DNA from: an uncultured Collinsella sp. | Lineage (GTDB): Bacteria > Actinomycetota > Coriobacteriia > Coriobacteriales > Coriobacteriaceae | Direction of reading: 5' to 3' | NCBI GenBank assembly: GCA_900553165.1 | Contig: USCN01000093.1 | Coordinates: 1 to 5,770, forward strand | Length of the DNA stretch: 5,770 nt | In this document: positions 1-4,342 of the stretch, piece after piece | How positions within the stretch are numbered: position 1 is the first letter of the stretch | How the letters are laid out: every line of letters starts with the position of its first letter | The notes under the pieces: generated by a model | Seen by the model: only the letters and a program-made list of their open reading frames with translations | The model's database searches: none | What the model was told of the DNA's origin: nothing | Program-made: the position numbers and the translations under genes

Positions 1-222
1 GAGTGCCTGTGCGGCACGGCGACGCTCATTGAGCAGCTGGCCCAGACCAAGGGCATCCCGGTCACGCGCGTAGACATTCCAGCGCAGCTTAAGGGCGCGC
101 TGTTCCTAGTGAGCGACGAGCACGGCGTGGTCCCCGCAACCGAGACGGACGCCGCCGAGGCCGACGCCGCCACGGTCGCCTTCTTCGCCGAAGGCTACGA
201 AAAGCTCCGCGCCCGCCGCTAA
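1..222 (+). CDS. C-terminal fragment of an unrecognised protein
   Basis: An open frame enters from the left edge in frame 1 and stops at the TAA at 220-222, giving 73 residues of a C-terminus. Codon use is GC-rich like the neighbours, with no internal stop. The fragment begins ECLCGTATLIEQL, has a hydrophobic strand-like stretch (GALFLVSDEHGVV, about residues 32-44), then an Ala/Asp/Glu-rich segment, and ends in a basic helix (EKLRARR). The alternation of helix, strand and helix suggests the end of a soluble alpha/beta enzyme domain. The two cysteines at residues 2 and 4 may be structural, metal-binding or incidental. I do not recognise the family and assign no function. The gene points the same way as the downstream two-component pair but is separated from it by 178 bases with two hairpins, so it is probably a separate transcript. 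Confidence 0.75.
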   Translation, partial: ECLCGTATLIEQLAQTKGIPVTRVDIPAQLKGALFLVSDEHGVVPATETDAAEADAATVAFFAEGYEKLRARR

Positions 223-233
223 ATGATGTTTCT

Positions 234-271
234 GGGACGGGGATTAAAAACTCATTTTGGTCTCCGTTCCC
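234..271. repeat. Strong stem-loop after the first gene
   Basis: Bases 234-249 pair with 255-271 around the loop ACTCA (250-254), giving 16 base pairs (three of them G-T wobbles) with a single bulged T at 267. It lies 11 bases after the stop of the first gene. The top of the stem is AAAA/TTTT, and no T-run follows on the plus strand, so it is not a textbook intrinsic terminator. It could act in 3'-end stabilisation or termination of the upstream gene, or be a copy of a genomic palindromic repeat. The pairing is seen directly; the role is inference. Confidence 0.6.
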
Positions 272-272
272 G

Positions 273-310
273 TCGCGAGCGTGAGGCGGACAAAACGCCC
301 CCGCTCGCGA
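273..310. repeat. Second adjacent stem-loop, perfect 9-bp arms
   Basis: TCGCGAGCG (273-281) and CGCTCGCGA (302-310) are perfect reverse complements. Five more pairs form inside (283 and 285-288 with 296-300), with a bulged A at 284 and a loop of about seven bases (289-295). The hairpin starts two bases after the preceding one, making a tandem pair. There is no T-tract after it, so termination would have to be Rho-dependent or inefficient. It may equally be part of the leader of the response-regulator transcript. Confidence 0.55.
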
Positions 311-362
311 ACAGTTCTGTCACCTTGGTGCCACGCGAGGCGCGTACCTGCGGCTCCGCGGT

Positions 363-368
363 CATAAT
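363..368 (+). promoter_or_regulatory. Possible -10 element for the two-component operon
   Basis: CATAAT differs from the TATAAT consensus at one base and sits 33 bases before the response-regulator ATG, a sensible distance. No convincing -35 hexamer lies 16-18 bases upstream; the nearest TTG (TTGGTG, 325-330) is too far away. The call is therefore weak, and the promoter may depend on an activator such as the regulator itself. Confidence 0.3.
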
Positions 369-400
369 GGGGCAAGACAACCAAGAGGGGAGCGGAATCC

Positions 401-1072
401 ATGGCGCTAATCTATATCGTTGAGGACGACGAGCCCATTCGTCGTGAGCTTGTCGACATCCTTGCCCGCGCCGGGTTTGAAGTCGAGGCCTGCGAATCGT
501 TCGAACATGTCTCGCGCGATATTCTCGCCGCTGCGCCCGACCTGGTGCTGCTCGACCTCACGCTTCCTGTCAAAGACGGCCAGCACGTCTGCCACGAGGT
601 TCGCCGCGATTCCGAGGTTCCCATCATCGTCCTCACCTCGCGCACGACCGAGATCGACGAGGTTATGGCCATGACGCTCGGCGCGGACGACTTTGTTCCC
701 AAGCCCTACAGCGCGCGCGTGCTCGTGGCCCGCATCAACGCACTGCTGCGCCGCACCACGGCGGCAGGCGAGCGCAGCGCACTCGTCCACAAGGGACTGG
801 AGCTCGACCTCGCCCGCTCTACGGTCACCAACACGGCAACCGGCACCAGCACCGAGCTTACCAAAAACGAGCTGCGTATTCTCTCGCTGCTTCTGAGCCG
901 CGCGGGCAAGATCGTTTCGCGCTCGGCTATCATGCAGGACCTGTGGGACTCCGACGCCTTCGTGGACGACAACACACTTACCGTCAACATCAACCGCCTG
1001 CGCACCACGCTCGAAAAAATCGGCATCAAGGGGTATCTGACCACGCATCGCGGCCAAGGCTATTCGGTCTAG
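401..1072 (+). CDS. OmpR/PhoB-family response regulator, BceR/GraR-like
   Basis: This 223-residue protein has the full length and domain order of OmpR/PhoB regulators. The receiver domain (about 1-120) shows the acidic pocket E8-D9-D10, the phosphoacceptor D52 in LLDLTLPVKDG, the conserved T79 and K101 in the KPY motif. A winged-helix DNA-binding domain follows (about 128-223), with a recognition region DDNTLTVNINRLR and the C-terminal GYLTTHRGQGYSV hairpin. The wording around DDNTLTVNINRLR is characteristic of regulators paired with intramembrane-sensing kinases (BceR, GraR and relatives). The ATG is preceded by a purine-rich Shine-Dalgarno, GAGGGGAG (385-392). The stop lies nine bases before the kinase ATG, so the two are almost certainly co-transcribed. 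By family knowledge, the regulator is phosphorylated by the kinase and controls envelope-stress or peptide-resistance genes; the targets here are unknown. The specific BceR-like label is less certain than the family. Confidence 0.93.
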   Translation: MALIYIVEDDEPIRRELVDILARAGFEVEACESFEHVSRDILAAAPDLVLLDLTLPVKDGQHVCHEVRRDSEVPIIVLTSRTTEIDEVMAMTLGADDFVPKPYSARVLVARINALLRRTTAAGERSALVHKGLELDLARSTVTNTATGTSTELTKNELRILSLLLSRAGKIVSRSAIMQDLWDSDAFVDDNTLTVNINRLRTTLEKIGIKGYLTTHRGQGYSV

Positions 1073-1081
1073 GGGCCGGCT

Positions 1082-2125
1082 ATGTCGTTTGGCAAGTTTT
1101 TTAAAGATGCGCTGCTTTCCGTCGCCGTGTGGACGTGCGGTGTGCTGTTGAGCTGCTTTGTGCTGACGGTCGCCGGCGCGCCCGTTTCTGTCGTGGTCGT
1201 GGCGGTCGGCGTGTCCTTTATCTTCGGTATGCTCGGCATCGTGATCGAGTACGCCCGCCGCCGCCGTTTCCTGCGTCAGTTGGAGCGCGCGGCAGAGGAG
1301 CTCGAGAGTCCCGCATGGGTGCAGGAGATGGTGCAATGCCCGACCTATGCCGAGGGCGTGCTCGAATACGAGGTCTTGCGCCGGGTGGGCAAAGCTGCCT
1401 GCGACGAGGTTGCCGAAGGCAGGCGTCAGACCGATGACTATCGCGACTATATCGAGAGCTGGGTTCACGAGGCCAAGCTGCCCCTGGCGGCGGCCCATCT
1501 AATTTTGGAAAACCTGGATGGCAGCGAAGACGACCTGTCGCGCGTGGATGACCTGGGTCGCGAGCTGGCTCGCGTGGAGCGCTATATCGACCAGGCACTG
1601 TACTACGCGCGCTCGGAAGTCGTGGAGCGCGACTACCTGATTCGCCGCTGGGATCTCAAGACTTTGGTGACGGGCGCGATTAAGGCCAACGCGCGCGAGC
1701 TCATTGCGGCGCACGTGGCTCCGGTGTGCGAGAACCTCGACTTTGAGGTCTTTACCGATGAGAAGTGGCTCGAGTTTATTCTGGGCCAGCTCATTCAGAA
1801 CAGCATTAAATATGCGCGTGAGGACGGCGCAAAGATCGTGTTTTCGGGTGCGTTGCTGGACGAGGGTCTGGCAAGCGAGCGCATCGAGCTCACTGTTGCC
1901 GACAACGGCTGCGGCGTGAGTGCGGCAGACCTGCCACGCGTGTTCGAGAAGGGCTTTACCGGCGACAACGGCCGCACCACCAAGCGCGCAACGGGCATCG
2001 GCCTCTACCTGGTGGCGCGTCTGTGCTCCAAGATGGGCATCAACGTCACCGCAGCATCGGAGCCGGGCGAAGGCTTCGTCGTAACATTCGCCTTCTCAAC
2101 CAACAAGTTTCAATACTTCGAGTAA
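1082..2125 (+). CDS. Short intramembrane-sensing histidine kinase, BceS/GraS-like
   Basis: This is a 347-residue sensor kinase. Two hydrophobic helices (about 10-31 and 35-56) are joined by only a few residues (GAP), so there is almost no extracellular sensor domain. This is the hallmark of intramembrane-sensing kinases. No HAMP domain is evident; a basic, charged linker (about 59-120) leads into the H-box WVHEAKLPL with phosphoacceptor H129. The catalytic domain has the N-box LIQNSIKYA (N240), G1 DNGCGV (274-279), F-box FEKGF (288-292) and G2 TGIGLYL (304-310), all intact. The segment QALYYARSE and the following DYLI resemble BceS-type enzymes. A Shine-Dalgarno AGGGG (1071-1075) overlaps the regulator's stop codon. 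In Firmicutes such kinases usually sense through a BceAB-type ABC transporter, but none lies in the window, so its signal input is unknown. An active kinase partnering the upstream regulator is the confident part; peptide-antibiotic sensing is inference. Confidence 0.92.
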   Translation: MSFGKFFKDALLSVAVWTCGVLLSCFVLTVAGAPVSVVVVAVGVSFIFGMLGIVIEYARRRRFLRQLERAAEELESPAWVQEMVQCPTYAEGVLEYEVLRRVGKAACDEVAEGRRQTDDYRDYIESWVHEAKLPLAAAHLILENLDGSEDDLSRVDDLGRELARVERYIDQALYYARSEVVERDYLIRRWDLKTLVTGAIKANARELIAAHVAPVCENLDFEVFTDEKWLEFILGQLIQNSIKYAREDGAKIVFSGALLDEGLASERIELTVADNGCGVSAADLPRVFEKGFTGDNGRTTKRATGIGLYLVARLCSKMGINVTAASEPGEGFVVTFAFSTNKFQYFE

Positions 2126-2157
2126 CGCACACGACAGACGTCCGCCCAAACAAAACG

Positions 2158-2190
2158 TACCGCCCCAAACGGGGCGGCACGCCATCTTTC
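2158..2190 (+). terminator. Probable terminator of the two-component operon
   Basis: CCGCCCC (2160-2166) pairs with GGGGCGG (2171-2177) around the loop AAAC, 34 bases after the kinase stop. The seven GC pairs make it very stable. The following stretch CGCCATCTTTCT is only modestly T-rich, so efficiency is uncertain. A further small palindrome, TTCAGC/GCTGAA (2193-2198 and 2205-2210), follows directly. Confidence 0.5.
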
Positions 2191-2206
2191 TATTCAGCCA
2201 ACTCGC

Positions 2207-2337
2207 TGAAGTAAGGCTGCGAAGGCCGCGGGGCCGGGAGGGGTTTCCTAAGGGCACATCCCGCAGCCGCAACGCGGCGAGGACGTGCCCGTGGAAACCC
2301 CGCAGGCCCCGCGGCCGGTGGGAGCAACGCTACTTCA
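2207..2337. repeat. 131-base multi-segment inverted repeat between convergent genes
   Basis: Nested perfect arms fold this segment into one long hairpin. TGAAGTA (2207-2213) pairs with 2331-2337, the 12-base GGCCGCGGGGCC (2224-2235) with 2305-2316, GGGGTTTCC (2240-2248) with 2293-2301, GGGCAC (2252-2257) with 2285-2290, TCC (2259-2261) with 2281-2283, and GCCGC (2266-2270) with 2274-2278 around the triloop AAC. Short internal loops separate them. About 40 base pairs form in total. It lies between the plus-strand kinase and the minus-strand stress-protein gene, and its right end includes the last codons and stop of the latter. A bidirectional transcription barrier fits the position, although there is no T-tract. 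A structured RNA or a dispersed palindromic element is also possible. The pairing is seen; the function is inferred. Confidence 0.7.
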
Positions 2338-2756
2338 CGACCAGAATGTCGCAGTCGGTGTTGCGTAGCAGGAACGTCGAAATCGAACCCAGGAGCGCAT
2401 ACTTGATCGAGGACAGGCCGCGAGCGCCGCAGAGCACTAGGTCGGGCTTGACCACGTCGAGCATCTCGTCCTTGAGCGTCTCGCGAATACGGCCGGCGCG
2501 AATCATGACCTCGACCTCGGGAATGTCGGGATTGGCCTTGGCCTCTTCGAGCTGCTTGGCGATGGAGTTCTTAAATGCCTCCTCCAGGCCGTTGACCAGA
2601 TCGACCGGATAGGAACCGGCGCTCTCGATCGATGACGTGGCCGATGATCAGCTTGGCGCCGTTGTTCGCGGCGACCTTGATGGCGCGTGCGAGCACAAAA
2701 TCCTGCTGCTCAGTACCGTCGAGTGAAACAAATACCTTGGTGTAACCCTCGTTCAT
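2330..2756 (-). pseudogene. Universal stress protein (UspA family), frameshifted
   Basis: Minus-strand gene with ATG at 2754-2756 and an ideal Shine-Dalgarno AAGGAGGA (2761-2768). The first frame encodes the UspA N-terminus, with strand KVFVSLDG (ATP-site D13) and strand LIIGHVID, then leaves the family at D43 and stops near 2571. From about 2626 the family sequence resumes in another frame (ESAGSYPVDLVNGLEEAF) and runs without a stop to ILVVK and the TAG at 2330-2332. That part has the complete UspA nucleotide-binding signature G-2x-G-9x-G-S (GARG, about residues 110-113, then GS 123-124). The repaired protein would have about 141 residues, normal for a single-domain Usp. The break is one extra base, or two (or five, eight) missing, near 2619-2628. 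No slippery run is seen there, so it is either a true recent mutation or an assembly error. Intact UspA proteins bind ATP and aid survival under stress or growth arrest. Confidence 0.88.
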
Positions 2757-2775
2757 GGTTTCCTCCTTGGTCTAT

Positions 2776-2798
2776 CGCACGGGCGCGGGGCTCGTGCG
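2776..2798 (-). promoter_or_regulatory. Hairpin in the stress-protein 5' leader
   Basis: CGCACG (2776-2781) pairs with CGTGCG (2793-2798), with two further pairs inside, making an eight-pair stem and a seven-base loop. On the minus-strand transcript it ends seven bases before the Shine-Dalgarno at 2768-2761. It could affect translation or mRNA stability, but the surrounding DNA is very GC-rich and the pairing may be incidental. Confidence 0.3.
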
Positions 2799-2846
2799 TC
2801 GGGCGGGCGCGGGTGCGTTGACCGCCGGACACTTTATCTTGTTGCA

Positions 2847-2852
2847 GTTATA
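2847..2852 (-). promoter_or_regulatory. Possible -10 element for the stress-protein gene
   Basis: On the minus strand, TATAAC at 2852-2847 matches TATAAT at five of six bases. It lies in the only AT-rich patch of this divergent gap, about 90 bases before the ATG. No good -35 sits at 16-18 bases; TTGCGA (2881-2876) is 23 bases away. The call is weak. Confidence 0.25.
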
Positions 2853-2874
2853 CCCAAGGATTTCGGTTTAACTG

Positions 2875-2904
2875 CTCGCAATTCTGTGAACGGGCGAGTT
2901 TTTT
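2875..2904 (+). terminator. Terminator-like hairpin in the uppP leader
   Basis: CTCGC (2875-2879) pairs with GCGAG (2894-2898), an inner TTC/GAA (2882-2884 with 2888-2890) closes a TGT loop, and six Ts follow directly (2899-2904). This has the layout of a small intrinsic terminator. It points towards uppP, about 100 bases ahead of its probable start, with no plus-strand gene just upstream to terminate. It may be an attenuator in the uppP leader or stop antisense-direction transcripts. A second small stem (2918-2922 with 2926-2930) follows. The stem has only five outer pairs, so the call is moderate. Confidence 0.4.
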
Positions 2905-3005
2905 GGTAAGGGTAGGCGCGGTCGCACCGCCAACGGTTGATAATGGGACATCGCCCGCATCGTCCGCAGAACATCTACCGGCGGGTGTCTAACGAGGGGG
3001 TCCCT

Positions 3006-3986
3006 TTGGATATTATCGAGCTTCTAAAATCTGCCTTCATGGGCCTGGTCGAGGGCATCACCGAATGGCTGCCCGTTTCGTCGACGGGCCACATGATCTT
3101 GGTGGACGAGTTCGTCAAGATGAACGTGAGCGAGACGTTCTGGAATATGTTCCTGGTCGTGATTCAGCTCGGCGCCATTCTGGCCGTCTGCGTGCTGTTT
3201 TTCCACGAGCTCAACCCGTTCTCGCCCAGCAAGGGCAAGGAGGGCCGTCGCGACACCTGGGTGCTGTGGGGCAAGATTGTGCTCGGTTGCATTCCTGCGG
3301 CGGCGATCGGCCTGCCGCTCAACGACTGGATGGAGGAGCATTTCTACAACGCTCCCGTCGTGGCGCTGGCGCTCATTGTGTACGGCGTGCTGTTTATCGT
3401 GATCGAGAACTGGCGCGCGAGCAAGCGCGAGGAAATGGCCGTTGCCGGTTCGTTTGGTTCGCGTGCTGTGGTGTCGGGTGGACGTCCCGCCGGTGCGCAC
3501 TTTGCGGCGCCCCCCACGGCTACCGCTGAGGATGAGGACGATGACGAGAATCTGGACTTTGGTTCCATCGCCACGCTCGAGGACCTCAGCTGGAAGACTG
3601 CGCTGGGTATCGGCTGCTTCCAGGTGCTTTCGCTGGTGCCTGGTACGTCTCGCTCCGGTTCTACCATCATCGGCGGCCTGCTTTTGGGCTGCACGCGCTC
3701 GGTGGCGTCTAAGTTTACGTTCTTCCTGGCTATTCCCGTTATGTTTGGCGCGAGTGCGCTCAAGCTGGTCAAGTACTTCATCAAGGGCGGCACGTTCGGC
3801 ACCAACGAGATCGCCATCTTGGGCGTGGGCTGCGTTGTGGCCTTTGTGGTTTCGCTCATCGCCATCAAGTGGCTCATGGGCTTCGTCCGCCGTCACGACT
3901 TCAAGTGCTTCGGAGTCTACCGCATCATCCTGGGCATCGTAGTGCTCGCATACTTCTTCGTTCTGGAGCCGATGCTCGGCCTCTAA
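3006..3986 (+). CDS. uppP: Undecaprenyl-diphosphate phosphatase UppP (BacA)
   Basis: This polytopic membrane enzyme removes a phosphate from undecaprenyl diphosphate to regenerate the lipid carrier for peptidoglycan and other wall polymers; extra activity gives bacitracin resistance. The two signature motifs are intact: EGITEWLPVSSTGH (E16, E20, H29) and PGTSRSG (212-218, with R216). Hydrophobic segments recur throughout, ending in YRIILGIVVLAYFFVLEPMLGL. I choose the TTG at 3006-3008: it follows GAGGGGG (2994-3000) by five bases and yields MDIIELLK, the usual UppP N-terminus. The frame stays open upstream to a TTG at 2937 and ATG at 2943, but the encoded 23 residues are hydrophilic and unlike the family. 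At 326 residues it is longer than the usual 265-280. The excess is a loop at about 140-190 rich in Gly/Ala, then acidic (EDEDDDE, 175-181). A strong terminator follows. Confidence 0.95.
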   Translation: MDIIELLKSAFMGLVEGITEWLPVSSTGHMILVDEFVKMNVSETFWNMFLVVIQLGAILAVCVLFFHELNPFSPSKGKEGRRDTWVLWGKIVLGCIPAAAIGLPLNDWMEEHFYNAPVVALALIVYGVLFIVIENWRASKREEMAVAGSFGSRAVVSGGRPAGAHFAAPPTATAEDEDDDENLDFGSIATLEDLSWKTALGIGCFQVLSLVPGTSRSGSTIIGGLLLGCTRSVASKFTFFLAIPVMFGASALKLVKYFIKGGTFGTNEIAILGVGCVVAFVVSLIAIKWLMGFVRRHDFKCFGVYRIILGIVVLAYFFVLEPMLGL

Positions 3987-4001
3987 CTTAGTCGACGCTG
4001 C

Positions 4002-4101
4002 GCGGCGGCCAGGGCGACAACTTGTCATTCAAAGGGGGTGGCATGACCAAAAGGTCTATGCCGCCCCCTTTTCATGCCAATTTGTTCGCCCTGGCCGCCG
4101 C
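4002..4101. repeat. 100-base near-perfect inverted repeat downstream of uppP
   Basis: The outer 16 bases GCGGCGGCCAGGGCGA (4002-4017) are perfectly complementary to 4086-4101. The symmetry continues inward with a few mismatches and two single-base gaps right to the AAAA loop at 4049-4052. About 42 of 47 aligned positions match between the left arm and the reverse complement of the right arm. The intrinsic terminator at 4031-4072 is its tip. The arms are far longer than termination needs. Possible readings are a palindromic repeat unit or miniature element co-opted as the uppP terminator, or a structured 3' UTR. Confidence 0.8.
4031..4072 (+). terminator. Strong intrinsic terminator of uppP
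   Basis: AAAGGGGG-T-GGCAT-GACC (4031-4048) pairs with 4053-4071 around an AAAA loop, with one T-G wobble and one bulged T (4057), and ends in TTTT (4069-4072). It lies 45 bases after the uppP stop. Because the left arm starts with As, the minus-strand transcript would also end in Ts, so it could terminate in both directions. It forms the apex of a longer inverted repeat. Confidence 0.85.
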
Positions 4102-4146
4102 TCGCTACCGTTGCCATGACATCGGTGGCTCCGTGATTGGTACATT

Positions 4147-4193
4147 GGGGTCAGGTTTCTTTGCACCAACGTGGTGCAGACTAACCTGACACC
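4147..4193. repeat. 47-base stem-loop with GTCAGGTT/AACCTGAC arms
   Basis: GTCAGGTT (4150-4157) pairs perfectly with AACCTGAC (4183-4190), and GG (4147-4148) with CC (4192-4193). After a small internal loop TGCACCA (4162-4168) pairs perfectly with TGGTGCA (4172-4178) around the loop ACG. The sequence is less GC-rich than its surroundings and has no T-tract, so it does not look like a terminator. Its compact two-part hairpin form is like that of REP-type or miniature palindromic elements; that comparison is inference. A third ACCTGAC follows at 4218-4224. Confidence 0.6.
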
Positions 4194-4250
4194 TTTGCGC
4201 CAAATCCGCTGGGGCGGACCTGACGGCGGCGCACGGAGTCGTGGTGTGAT

Positions 4251-4281
4251 TTGCGTCGGTGTCCGCGCGGCTCGGTATACT
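4251..4281 (+). promoter_or_regulatory. Candidate promoter for the helicase gene
   Basis: TATACT (4276-4281) matches the -10 consensus at five of six bases and lies about 60 bases before the helicase ATG. TTGCGT (4251-4256) is a partial -35 with a 19-base spacer, slightly long. The rest of the gap is GC-rich with no better candidate, and strong hairpins separate it from uppP, so an independent promoter is expected here. Confidence 0.45.
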
Positions 4282-4342
4282 GGTACGGCTCAAACTATGG
4301 CGCTGCCCGCAGGCGCGCCGTCTGTCAGATGAGGAGTCGCCC

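Noticed and set aside
223..423. Short plus-strand frame spanning the gap before the response regulator
   Set aside because: It covers both hairpins, overlaps the regulator start and has no Shine-Dalgarno or recognisable protein features.
407..1498. Long minus-strand open frame (363 codons) opposite the two-component genes
   Set aside because: It is antisense to two genes with full domain signatures. Its product is rich in Arg, His, Ala and Gly with no recognisable domain, typical of a shadow frame in GC-rich DNA.
2346..2612. Plus-strand frame of 88 codons within the stress-protein locus
   Set aside because: It is the antisense shadow of the UspA C-terminal half, which has the family ATP-binding motif on the minus strand.
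2615..2632. Programmed ribosomal frameshifting in the stress-protein gene
   Set aside because: There is no homopolymer or X-XXY-YYZ slippery run, no internal Shine-Dalgarno-like stimulator and no family precedent I know of. A mutation or sequence error is simpler.
2943..2945. ATG at 2943 as the uppP start
   Set aside because: It would add 21 hydrophilic, Arg/His-rich residues ahead of a normal UppP N-terminus and has a poorer Shine-Dalgarno than the TTG at 3006.
3024..4028. Long minus-strand open frame (334 codons) opposite uppP
   Set aside because: It is antisense to a clear UppP, and its translation is a low-quality His/Arg/Glu-rich sequence with no domain; it also runs into the terminator region.
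4129..4238. CTCCGTG (4129-4135) and CACGGAG (4232-4238) as terminal inverted repeats of a small element
   Set aside because: Only seven bases match, there is no flanking target duplication that I can see, and such matches are expected by chance in this GC-rich gap.
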